A stretch of 64,000 bases of DNA, taken from assembly GCF_048595595.1 (NCBI RefSeq), contig NZ_CP184347.1, one strand, 5' to 3'. Position numbers and translations under genes: made by a program. The notes under the pieces were generated by a model that was not told where the DNA came from, made no database searches, and was given only the letters and a program-made list of their open reading frames with translations. The DNA comes from Bacteroides pyogenes_A. Lineage in GTDB: Bacteria; Bacteroidota; Bacteroidia; Bacteroidales; Bacteroidaceae. Below, one piece after another: positions 42,684-51,566 of the stretch (position 1 is its first letter; the number at the start of each line of letters is the position of its first letter).

Positions 42684-43310
42684 TTAGATGTTCAAACCAG
42701 AGAAACACATAAACGCAATGGCCATCAAACCTACAATAATAAACGTAATACCCAATCCTCTCAACGGAGCGGGCACATCCGAATAAGCCATTTTTTCACG
42801 AATAGCGGCCAAACCCACAATTGCCAGGAACCAGCCGATGCCCGATCCTAACGCATACGAAATTGCATCGGCAACACCGCCTATGAATTTGGGATCACTT
42901 TCACCTAAAGTAATACGTTGTTGCATAAATAACGAGGCCCCCATAATGGCGCAGTTTACTGCAATCAACGGCAAAAAGATACCGAGCGATGCGTATAGAG
43001 ATGGACTAAAGCGCTCTACCACCATTTCGACCAATTGCACCATACCTGCAATAACCGCAATGAAAAGAATAAAGCCCAAAAAGCTAAGATCTACTCCTTC
43101 GATAATAGCATTAGCTGCCAACACTTTCGTTTGCAGAAAATAGTTAACGGGAAGAGTTACTACCAATACAAAGGTTACGGCAATACCTAACCCCACGGCA
43201 GTCTTCACATTTTTCGATACAGCCAGATATGAACACATACCTAAGAAGTAAGCGAATATCATGTTGTCCACAAAAATAGAGCGGACGAATAAACTGAATA
43301 AATGTTCCAT
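42684..43310 (-). CDS. nqrE: Na+-NQR subunit E
   Basis: This 208-aa membrane protein of the NqrDE/RnfAE family has six TM helices and the starting motif LFVRSIFVDNMIFAYFLGMCSYLAVSKN with a Cys used, with one of NqrD, to bind an Fe centre in the membrane. The second half has CAIMGASLFMQQR. The subunit forms part of the Na+ channel path. It lies 38 bp after nqrD. Confidence 0.97.
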   Translation of the reverse strand: MEHLFSLFVRSIFVDNMIFAYFLGMCSYLAVSKNVKTAVGLGIAVTFVLVVTLPVNYFLQTKVLAANAIIEGVDLSFLGFILFIAVIAGMVQLVEMVVERFSPSLYASLGIFLPLIAVNCAIMGASLFMQQRITLGESDPKFIGGVADAISYALGSGIGWFLAIVGLAAIREKMAYSDVPAPLRGLGITFIIVGLMAIAFMCFSGLNI

Positions 43311-43348
43311 AATAATAAGTTATGAATTTTAAGTTACGGGTATAGGTC

Positions 43349-43984
43349 CTATTTTTCTTGCAATTCTTTATGACGAGCGCGTTGATACCAGATGACACAA
43401 GCACAGATAACCAGAGCCATCGGGGGCATCAGCATCAAGCCATTGTTTACATATCCGGCATTCCGAATCGGTTCATAATTCAAAATGTTGAATCCAAACA
43501 GTGTACCCGAACCAAACAATTCACGGAAAAACCCTACAATCACCAGAATCTTGGCATATCCCAATCCGTTGCCCACTCCATCGAGGAAAGATTCCCAGGG
43601 GGCATTCTGCATAGCAAATGCTTCAAGACGTCCCATCAGGATACAGTTGGTGATAATCAAACCCACATAAACCGAAAGCTGTACACTCACATCATAAGCA
43701 AAAGCTTTCAATATTTCACTTACAATAGTTACTAAAGCCGCTACCACTACCAACTGTACGATAATACGAATACGATTGGGGATGGTTTTACGCAACAAGG
43801 AAATAACCACATTTGCAAAAGCCGTAATCACTGTTACCGAGAGTCCCATCACAATAGCCGGCTCCAATTTTGCCGTAACGGCTAATGCAGAACAAATACC
43901 CAACACCTGTACGGTTACAGGATTGTTCATTCCCAGCGGAGTAGCGAACACTTCTTTATTTTTCTTTGAAAATAGTTGTCCCAT
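43349..43984 (-). CDS. nqrD: Na+-NQR subunit D
   Basis: This 211-aa membrane protein is the NqrD paralogue of NqrE, with six TM segments, PVTVQVLGICSALAVTAKLE (Cys 31 region) and TNCILMGRLEAFAMQNAPW (about 109-127). With NqrE it holds an intramembrane iron site between the NqrF iron-sulfur cluster and the FMN of NqrC. It starts 15 bp after nqrC. Confidence 0.97.
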   Translation of the reverse strand: MGQLFSKKNKEVFATPLGMNNPVTVQVLGICSALAVTAKLEPAIVMGLSVTVITAFANVVISLLRKTIPNRIRIIVQLVVVAALVTIVSEILKAFAYDVSVQLSVYVGLIITNCILMGRLEAFAMQNAPWESFLDGVGNGLGYAKILVIVGFFRELFGSGTLFGFNILNYEPIRNAGYVNNGLMLMPPMALVICACVIWYQRARHKELQEK

Positions 43985-43999
43985 ATTCTTGCTTCCTCC

Positions 44000-44677
44000 T
44001 TATTCTTTAGTTAAAAATTTGACATAACTTTTCAGACAATCTTTCAACATGGCATCTACTCCTTTTGATGTAATGGTTCCACCCGAAATACCATCTACTT
44101 GAGATTCGGGGTTTTCTACTTTTCCATTCTTCTCTACACCCAATGCTATTTCACCGTTCTTTAAGGCTTTCTTTCCTTCAAATTGTTTCTGGAACCAATC
44201 TGTAGCAATTTCAGCACCCAATCCCGGAGTTTCACTTGCATGCGAGAAATAAGTCCCGTAAACAGTGTTCTTATCCTCATTCAAAGCAACATATCCCCAA
44301 ATGGCTCCCCAAAGACCAGCCCCATAAACCGGAAATACATATTTTGTCTGGCCATCGATATTACATACAAACAAGTGTAAACGCCCTTCTTCTTTTGCTT
44401 CTTTCTCATAGTTGGAAGCAAACTCGCCGGTGTTTTCAGTCAATATACCATCTTCACCCATTAACATATCCGCCTGCACATATTTGTCATATTCCGCATC
44501 TGCATCTTTCACATCCTTGATGTTCAAAGCAGCAAGAATCTGTTTCTTCGTATCCAGCTGGACATTTTTATCTTGCCGCGATTTCAGTGCAGAGCTGACG
44601 AACGCCAGAAGGAATGCAACGATAATTACCATTACCGAAGCATAAATGATTGTATACTTATTACTATTAGTATTCAT
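44000..44677 (-). CDS. nqrC: Na+-NQR subunit C
   Basis: The 225-aa subunit has one N-terminal TM helix (about 7-28) and a periplasmic FMN-binding domain. FMN is attached by a phosphodiester to Thr in the SGGTITSKG sequence (about residues 198-206). GLWGAIWGYVALNEDKNTVYG and SHASETPGLGAEI are conserved in the family. Confidence 0.97.
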   Translation of the reverse strand: MNTNSNKYTIIYASVMVIIVAFLLAFVSSALKSRQDKNVQLDTKKQILAALNIKDVKDADAEYDKYVQADMLMGEDGILTENTGEFASNYEKEAKEEGRLHLFVCNIDGQTKYVFPVYGAGLWGAIWGYVALNEDKNTVYGTYFSHASETPGLGAEIATDWFQKQFEGKKALKNGEIALGVEKNGKVENPESQVDGISGGTITSKGVDAMLKDCLKSYVKFLTKE

Positions 44678-44692
44678 TTTATTCGGTATTTT

Positions 44693-45862
44693 TTATTGGT
44701 TAGACTTAAGTGCACGCTTCTCACGGCAGCTAATATTGTTCTGCATTACGCAATAGTCGATTAGAGGAGCGAATATGTTCATCAATAAAATAGCAAGCAT
44801 CATACCTTCGGGATAACCCGGATTCAATACACGAATGACAATTGCCATCATACCGATGAGTAAGCCGAAAATAAACTTACCTTGTTCGGTACGGGCAGAA
44901 GTAACAGGATCGGTAGCCATAAATACGGCACCGAAACAGAATCCACCCAAAACCAGATGCTGATACCAAGGCATCTGTGCCATTGCCGTATCCGGACCAA
45001 TCAGATTAAAGATTAAAGCCATGAATGCTCCACCTGCAAAAACAGAAAACATTGTTTTCCAGCTTGCAATACCGGTCCATAAAAGAATAACAGCTCCAAT
45101 CAGGATAGCAATTACACTTGTTTCTCCGATAGAACCGGGAATAAATCCGGTTACCATATCCATATTAAATGCAGGAATGGCACCCGTAGTTGCAGCTTGT
45201 CCCAGAGGGGTAGCCACTGTAAGACCGTCCACACTTTGCCCTAAACCTAAGATACGTTCGCCTGATACCCAAACAAGATCGCCGGACATTTTAGTAGGAT
45301 AAGCAAAAAACAGGAAGGCACGAGTAATTAAAGCCACGTTGAAAATATTCATACCGGTACCACCGAATACTTCTTTAGCAAAGATTACCGAAAAAGCAGT
45401 CGCTACGGCAAGCATCCATAAAGGGCAGTCTACCGGAATGATCATGGGAATAAGAATACCGGACACAAGAAAACCTTCCTGTATCTCTTCTTTCTTCCAT
45501 TGAGCTACTATAAATTCAATGCCAAGCCCCACTGCATAAGAAACAATGATTTTGGGCAATACTGCCAAGAACCCGTAACCAAACATATCCAGAAAGTTTC
45601 CGGAAATTCCGGTATGTGTGAAATGTTGGTAACCTACGTTGTACATACCGAACAATAAGGCCGGAATTAACGAAATGACTACAATCGACATGATACGTTT
45701 GCTGTCGATCGCGTCGTGAATATGCGTTCCCACTTTCGCAGTCCTATTAGGCACGAACAAAAATGTTTCGAAGCCGTCGAACACCGAATGGAATGCGTGG
45801 AGTTTGCCTCCCTCCTCAAAGTTCGGCTTTATCTTATCGAGATATTTTCTTAACGCTTTCAT
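44693..45862 (-). CDS. nqrB: Na+-NQR subunit B
   Basis: This 389-aa membrane protein is counted from MKALRKYLDKIKPNFEEGGKLH; a start 12 codons earlier is less like the family. It carries about ten TM helices, riboflavin as a cofactor and FMN bound covalently to the Thr in GSIGETSVIAIL (about 233). GFLVSGILIPMIIPVDCPLWM and KEVFGGTGMNIFN are Nqr/Rnf signatures. It is the main part of the Na+ path. Confidence 0.96.
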   Translation of the reverse strand: MKALRKYLDKIKPNFEEGGKLHAFHSVFDGFETFLFVPNRTAKVGTHIHDAIDSKRIMSIVVISLIPALLFGMYNVGYQHFTHTGISGNFLDMFGYGFLAVLPKIIVSYAVGLGIEFIVAQWKKEEIQEGFLVSGILIPMIIPVDCPLWMLAVATAFSVIFAKEVFGGTGMNIFNVALITRAFLFFAYPTKMSGDLVWVSGERILGLGQSVDGLTVATPLGQAATTGAIPAFNMDMVTGFIPGSIGETSVIAILIGAVILLWTGIASWKTMFSVFAGGAFMALIFNLIGPDTAMAQMPWYQHLVLGGFCFGAVFMATDPVTSARTEQGKFIFGLLIGMMAIVIRVLNPGYPEGMMLAILLMNIFAPLIDYCVMQNNISCREKRALKSNQ

Positions 45863-45921
45863 TAATATAATTACTATTTTACAATTAACAATTAACAATC
45901 TGTCGCATGAAGTTGCTCCGT

Positions 45922-47271
45922 TTATGTCATTTCAGCTCTGAGCATATCCAACCCGACACGAACGATACGTTGCAATTCCATTTTCGATGAGCAAACAAAC
46001 TCGCAAACAGCAAAATCTTCGGGTGCAACTTCGTAAATACCCAATGCTTCCATACGATCAATGTCTCCTGCAATAATTGCTTTAATAAGAAACTCCGGGA
46101 GAATATCCATCGGAAGTACTTTATCGTATTCGCCGGACATAATCATGTGACGTTCACCTCCTTTGATACGAGCATCAAGTATATACTCTTTCTTTCTCGT
46201 GAGCCAACTGAAATAAGAATGGTTGGCGCTGAACTGATTACAGCGGGGCATAATCCAACCTAACATTTCGTGCGTATCGTCTCCTTCAGGAATAACAGTG
46301 AGTTGACTATGAAATGCTCCAAGAAATCCATTCGAAGAAACTTGTTTCCCTGTCAGCACATTTCCGCTGATATAGCGCAGGCATTTATCTTGCACTACGT
46401 TTCCGGCAAATACGTTAGTAAGCAATGCACCTACCCGAAGCTTGCAATAAGCAGGTGTCAACACTTCAGAGCCTGTTACAGCGACTGTACGGGTAAAGTC
46501 TACACGACCGGTATTAAATACCCGTCCGATAAAAATAACCGCCTGCGGATCTATTGTCCATACCGTCTCTCCTTTGGAAATCGGATCGATGTGATTAATT
46601 TGCACTCCTACATTTCCTGCCGGATTAGGTCCTTCGAATGAAGTAATAGTTACATTCTTTGCTGCGGTCAAAGCTGTCGCCTTTTGATTTACACTAATAC
46701 TCAAATAAGTTTTAGCCAATTTAGCAAGAGCATCAAGTCCTGTCTGGAAGTTTCTTTCTTCACCCTGAAGTGCAAATTCAAAATCGGGAGCCAAGGGGTT
46801 GGTATCGAAAGCTGAAATAAAAATTGCTTTCGGAGAGATTGTGGGATCAGCTATAACGTCATACGGCCGTTGCTTGATAAAGGCGAAAAGACCGGCTTCC
46901 AACAATGTGTTTTTCACAGCTTCGGCATCCATCGTTTCCACTCTTTTCTTACCGAACTCCAGATAATCCTGTTCGGCTGCGGCCTCCACCACAATGTTCA
47001 AAACTTTACGGCGAGCACCCCGCTCCACACTTGTCACTATACCGCTAACAGGCGATACAAATTTCAATTCAGGATGATACTTGTCGATAAACAAGGGTCC
47101 ACCGGCCATTACATATTCCTGCTCTTTTACCACCACTTTCGGCGTTATTCCTGTAAAATCATCGGGCACGAGAGCATAAAACCCCGGCTCTTTTACAGTC
47201 ATATACACTTCGGCGGCTTTACCTTTCAGGCTTATGTCAAGGCCTTTGCGTAACTTTATTACATTTGCCAT
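45922..47271 (-). CDS. nqrA: Na+-NQR subunit A
   Basis: The 449-aa peripheral subunit starts MANVIKLRKGLDISLKGKA and matches NqrA over its full length (FVSPVSGIVTSVERGARRKVLNIVVEA, IKQRPYDVIADPTISPKAIFISAFDTNPLAPD, GPNPAGNVGVQINHIDPI). It helps form the ubiquinone or menaquinone site. It is the first gene of nqrABCDEF; the 59-bp gap to nqrB is the largest in the operon. Confidence 0.97.
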   Translation of the reverse strand: MANVIKLRKGLDISLKGKAAEVYMTVKEPGFYALVPDDFTGITPKVVVKEQEYVMAGGPLFIDKYHPELKFVSPVSGIVTSVERGARRKVLNIVVEAAAEQDYLEFGKKRVETMDAEAVKNTLLEAGLFAFIKQRPYDVIADPTISPKAIFISAFDTNPLAPDFEFALQGEERNFQTGLDALAKLAKTYLSISVNQKATALTAAKNVTITSFEGPNPAGNVGVQINHIDPISKGETVWTIDPQAVIFIGRVFNTGRVDFTRTVAVTGSEVLTPAYCKLRVGALLTNVFAGNVVQDKCLRYISGNVLTGKQVSSNGFLGAFHSQLTVIPEGDDTHEMLGWIMPRCNQFSANHSYFSWLTRKKEYILDARIKGGERHMIMSGEYDKVLPMDILPEFLIKAIIAGDIDRMEALGIYEVAPEDFAVCEFVCSSKMELQRIVRVGLDMLRAEMT

Positions 47272-47307
47272 GTGCTATTATAAAATAATGGTTTCATAAT
47301 TTTCCCG

Positions 47308-47315
47308 CAAAAGTA
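47308..47315 (-). promoter_or_regulatory. -7 box of the nqr operon
   Basis: Minus-strand TACTTTTG matches the consensus 36 nt upstream of nqrA. The rest of the 608-bp gap 47272-47880 is AT-rich, has no gene and ends with the terminator of the next unit. Confidence 0.6.
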
Positions 47316-47811
47316 ATAAATAATAATGTGATTGGAGAGGAAATAAGCATGAATTAAAGAGATATTTCCACAATTATTTTCGTGTGCGAACACAAAAAAT
47401 ATAAAAATACAGGCTATAGATAAATTATTATTTCCACTAAATTTCGACTAAAATTAAGTTTCAATAATAAAAAATCAAAAAAGAACAATAAATAAAACTT
47501 ATCAACTATCCCTCCAATTATGAATTCATAGACGTTTATAACAAAAAAGTTCCAAGATAAATAAGGACCGCATCTATTTTTCCTGCTGATAAGAACCTTA
47601 CAGATTAATCGTTTCAAGAATCTATACAAACAACTGAGAAAAGATATCACTTAAAATATTAACGATAAAAAACGCTAACAGACGAAATTCTATCCCTTTC
47701 GGGTTCAACAAATTCCATAACATCCGCCCTGCCAGCCCCGAAATACAATAAAGCTGTTTTCGTAGATTAAACAATCTGCAGGATATGTCTTATGGAAATA
47801 CGAAGCAACAA

Positions 47812-47863
47812 AAAGGCTGTACCGACAATGGTGCAATTTAACAACCTTGCCGATACAGCCTTT
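47812..47863 (-). terminator. terminator of the TonB receptor gene
   Basis: AAAGGCTGTA (47812-47821) and TACAGCCTTT (47854-47863) pair; on the minus strand TTTTTGTTG follows. It sits 17 nt after the stop codon. Confidence 0.75.
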
Positions 47864-47880
47864 CAATATACTATGCAAAT

Positions 47881-50800
47881 TTAGAATGTCAATTTAACAC
47901 CCAGTTGTATCTGCCATGCACTTCCTGTAGAAGCCGTATAATCCCATTTGGAATTCTTCAAAAACTCTTCGCGCGAAGGAGCGTTCAGTTGGTAAGTAAG
48001 AGGCTCTCCTACCTTACTCGCTGTTCTCAGAAGTCGAACATTGTTATAGCTCTGCAAGCCGCATGAACGATAAGCTCCCCATTTTGAATTGAAGAGATTG
48101 CCCACGTTCAGCATATCGAGACTTACTTGAAGCCCATATTTACGACCGCCTATTTTAGCATAGAAATCCTGGGCAATTTTCATGTCGAAACGATGAATCC
48201 ACGGTTCTAAAGCCGCAGCACGCTCAACATATTTCCCTTTACGTTCTTTCAAATAAGAATCATTGGTTACATAATTCCAAAAATCCTCCTGCTGTTCGGC
48301 TGCCAAATAGGTAACATTTCCCTTTTTATCCTTAACATCAACAAACTTCATTTCATCTTTGGAAGCCGGCACGTAAATCAAATCGGAATAATTTCCGTCA
48401 CCATTCATATCATTATAATAAGTATACGAAAAACGTCCCTGCTGATATCCGGTATAGAACAAAGATACAGTGGTTTTCATATTTGCATAAGCTATCTCAT
48501 AAGATGCATTGGCAATCAGACGATGAGGAGTAGAGAATAATGAATAAGAAAGGCCCGGATCGTTCAAAGAATTGACAGCCACATTGTTCTGCCATACAGA
48601 AGCGGCAGAGGAGCCCGGATTGGCGGTCATATCCTTGGCCATGGTATATGTATAACCGAATGAACCGGTAAAACCGAAATCGAATTTCTTCGTCAGCACC
48701 GCATTGAATGAATACTGGTATCCTTTTTCATCTCCATTAGTCAGCTGGATAACAGTTTTCGTTTTGTCATTACTGTAATATTTATTGTTTTCCCAATACA
48801 CACGTCCCGGCTGTTCGTTATATACCCCCGAATGATTGCTTTCGTTTATGTTTTTTTGAACCACATTATAGACATCGCGCGTATACATGGCGCCTACGGA
48901 AAGCATAAACCCGTAAGGCAACTGGAATTCCGCATTTACGTTACTGCGCCACACTTGAGGCATTTTAAAGTTCGGATCGACATAAGCGATAGAACCGGGC
49001 ACGGTTTTATCGGGAGAAGTCGGGAACAGATTAGGATATTTGCCAAGAGTTTCTTTGTAATTCGGATTAAAGCTAAAGTCTGACGGTAATTCTGCCTTTT
49101 TGAACTCGACCATATTTTGCATCTGGCCTGCATTGGTAGGCTGATTCGTAAACCATACAAAAGGCAACAATCCCGTAAACAGCCCCGTTCCTCCGGTCAA
49201 TACAATGGAACGGTCTCCCTTTACATCCCAGTTGAATCCCAAACGGGGAGAAACCAACAACCTGCTTTTCGGCCACTTAGATACATCCACATGCGTATTA
49301 TTGAATGACTCTTTCTTAATTGCTTCGTTTTCTGCCATATCGTCAAAATAAATAGGCAAATCAAAACGAAGACCGTAAGTCAGCTTAAAGTTTGGCGTAA
49401 TCGAATATTCGTCTTGAGCGTAAGCTCCAAGCATTCCGAATGTAAGTTCTGCTCCCGGCGCATCCTTTCCGTGGTATCCATAAGTAATGCCATATAAGGT
49501 TGGCAGTTTGTTTTCCATAAAATCCGCCATCGACGCATAACGGTAATACCCGTATGGAGCACGTAAATAAGAGTTCATGAAATATTGTCTTTCAAAAGTG
49601 GCTCCGGCTGTTATCAAATGGTTTCTCTTATTGATAGTCACATTATCGGTAATAGTAAACACATTGTTTTCCACATTATTAAAAGGCGTAAACAATTCCG
49701 TGCCCAATGTCATATATTGCTTATTGTCCTTATATATGTCCACCATCGGGAACGGATCTCCTTTGGTATTACGGGTATCACGAATATGCGTATAAGTCAT
49801 CAACAGTTTGTTCTGTACGGTGGCAGATAAAATACTGTTCAACTCTCCGGAAAGAGAAGTAACAATGTTTTTGAAACCATAGTTGGAATTGCCAAATGTA
49901 AAAGCATCGACTCCGTAACGTTTCGAATTCGTATTTGTAATGACAGAAGAAGTCGAACTGATGCTGGCGTCATTCTCAGACTTCACGGTATTGAAACGCA
50001 AAGACAATTTGTGCGCTTTACTAATGTTCCAGTCCATACGGGCCATTATCTTCCAGTTCTTACTTTCAAAGTCGTCAAACTTTTCATAATTTCCGGGATC
50101 ATAGCCATATGTGTTGCGTACAAAATCGCTGACTGTTTTCAAATCGCCTATCCAAGTTCTGGAGATATGCATTTTATTATCGCCGCTGCCATTGTTTTCT
50201 TTATTTGGAGTCCACAATATACCCGGAGAGGTTCTGTTCTCCAATTCGGCGTTCACAAAGAAAAACAGTTTGTCTTTCACGATCGGCGCTCCTAACGTAA
50301 ACCCGTACATGCTCGATCGGTAGCTTTTCACATTAGACACATCGACGCCATTAATAGATTTTCCGATGAAATTTTTAGGCTTCTGATAAGTATAAGCGGT
50401 TCCTTTTATATTATTCGTACCGCTTTTTGTAACCGCATTAATAGAGGCTCCGGTAAAATTCGAATATGTAACGTTATAAGGAGATACATTCACGCTTATT
50501 TCGTCAATAGCATCAAGAGAAATAGGCTGAGCATCTCCGCCCGGCATATTTCTCGAACTTAAACCGAAATTGTTATTTAAGGCCGCCCCATCAATAGTAA
50601 TTGTATTATATCGCCCGTCACGTCCTGCAAAAGAGTTACTTCCTCCGGCATAAGGAGAGAGCTTGGTAAAATCGGTAATGCTTCGATTAATAGTCGGCAG
50701 CGTAGTAAGCTGGCGCTCACTTACATTAGTCACCGTCCCCATTTTCTCCACTGTTCTTTGTGCCGTTACTGTAACCTCGTCGAGCAACTCGGAACTTTCC

Positions 50801-51126
50801 TTTAAAGAAATATTCAACACATAGTTTTCTCCCAAGGAGAGGTTAACTCCTGTATAAATAGCTGTTTGGTAGCCGACATAGGAAATCTCTACTTTATACG
50901 GACCTCCTGTACGCATACCCTGTAGATTGAATTGCCCGCTGGCATTAGTCACAGTTCCATAGCGGGTTCCCGACGGTTCGTGAATGGCGATGATCGTTGC
51001 CCCAATAATTGACTCATCCTGTGCTGAGACTTTACCACTCATACTCGAAGTTGTGACTTGAGCACCGGCAGTAGCAAAAAGCATTAGCATCGCTACTAAG
51101 AAAAAAGATCGGATTCTTCCTTGCAT
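47881..51126 (-). CDS. Oar-like TonB-dependent outer membrane receptor
   Basis: The 1081-aa protein has a signal peptide (to about residue 22), a carboxypeptidase regulatory-like domain (about 30-112, SGKVSAQDESIIGATIIAI and SGQFNLQGM), a TonB plug (about 115-240, VTVTAQRTVEKM) and a long beta-barrel ending in IQLGVKLTF. It resembles the Oar/CarA type of receptor, which lacks a SusD partner, and indeed none is next to it. The ligand is unknown. It is a single gene with promoter and terminator. Confidence 0.9.
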   Translation of the reverse strand: MQGRIRSFFLVAMLMLFATAGAQVTTSSMSGKVSAQDESIIGATIIAIHEPSGTRYGTVTNASGQFNLQGMRTGGPYKVEISYVGYQTAIYTGVNLSLGENYVLNISLKESSELLDEVTVTAQRTVEKMGTVTNVSERQLTTLPTINRSITDFTKLSPYAGGSNSFAGRDGRYNTITIDGAALNNNFGLSSRNMPGGDAQPISLDAIDEISVNVSPYNVTYSNFTGASINAVTKSGTNNIKGTAYTYQKPKNFIGKSINGVDVSNVKSYRSSMYGFTLGAPIVKDKLFFFVNAELENRTSPGILWTPNKENNGSGDNKMHISRTWIGDLKTVSDFVRNTYGYDPGNYEKFDDFESKNWKIMARMDWNISKAHKLSLRFNTVKSENDASISSTSSVITNTNSKRYGVDAFTFGNSNYGFKNIVTSLSGELNSILSATVQNKLLMTYTHIRDTRNTKGDPFPMVDIYKDNKQYMTLGTELFTPFNNVENNVFTITDNVTINKRNHLITAGATFERQYFMNSYLRAPYGYYRYASMADFMENKLPTLYGITYGYHGKDAPGAELTFGMLGAYAQDEYSITPNFKLTYGLRFDLPIYFDDMAENEAIKKESFNNTHVDVSKWPKSRLLVSPRLGFNWDVKGDRSIVLTGGTGLFTGLLPFVWFTNQPTNAGQMQNMVEFKKAELPSDFSFNPNYKETLGKYPNLFPTSPDKTVPGSIAYVDPNFKMPQVWRSNVNAEFQLPYGFMLSVGAMYTRDVYNVVQKNINESNHSGVYNEQPGRVYWENNKYYSNDKTKTVIQLTNGDEKGYQYSFNAVLTKKFDFGFTGSFGYTYTMAKDMTANPGSSAASVWQNNVAVNSLNDPGLSYSLFSTPHRLIANASYEIAYANMKTTVSLFYTGYQQGRFSYTYYNDMNGDGNYSDLIYVPASKDEMKFVDVKDKKGNVTYLAAEQQEDFWNYVTNDSYLKERKGKYVERAAALEPWIHRFDMKIAQDFYAKIGGRKYGLQVSLDMLNVGNLFNSKWGAYRSCGLQSYNNVRLLRTASKVGEPLTYQLNAPSREEFLKNSKWDYTASTGSAWQIQLGVKLTF

Positions 51127-51173
51127 AATGTAATCGGTTTGTTAATACTATATAATAGACAATAAATTTTCTG

Positions 51174-51181
51174 CAAAAGTA
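51174..51181 (-). promoter_or_regulatory. -7 box of the TonB receptor gene
   Basis: Minus-strand TACTTTTG matches the consensus and gives a leader of about 45 nt. Confidence 0.6.
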
Positions 51182-51372
51182 ATTAATATTATTTAGAATC
51201 ACATTGCATTTATGCTACATTATTTTAGAGAGATAAACATTTTGTGACATGAATAGAAAAAGCTTCACTTAAAATAGAAATTGAAAGTCGAGAATCTTAA
51301 AAGATTGAAGTCCTTCGAGATAACTCTCCTTGTTTTAGCTTTATAGTGATTGGAAATTAAGGCCGAAGCAAG

Positions 51373-51488
51373 AGCCTATTTGTTTCAACTCATCAATCTA
51401 TTAGTACTATTAGTAGGACTCTGGCCGCACGTTATACAGGCTCTATCGTCATTGAGCCTATTTGCTTCAACTCATCAACCTATTAGTA
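51373..51488. repeat. pair of 34-bp direct repeats
   Basis: Positions 51373-51406 and 51455-51488 match at 32 of 34 bases (AGCCTATTTG-T/C-TTCAACTCATCAA-T/C-CTATTAGTA). They lie 48 bp apart in the 440-bp gap between the TonB receptor promoter and ettA, which has no gene. Confidence 0.7.
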
Positions 51489-51522
51489 GGGCCGTCTCAT
51501 TTTTCAATTTTGAGACAGCCCC
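51489..51522 (-). terminator. possible terminator of ettA
   Basis: GGGCCGTCTCA and TGAGACAGCCC pair with one mismatch around an 11-nt loop, 45 nt after ettA. The T tract is poor. Confidence 0.5.
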
Positions 51523-51566
51523 ATTGTTTTCTTCCTTGATAGTGAAGATAGTAAGAAAACAAACCC

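Noticed and set aside
47414..47650. Possible 78-aa minus-strand gene in the nqrA/TonB gap
   Set aside because: AT-rich random-like translation with no promoter at a suitable place and no recognised motif.
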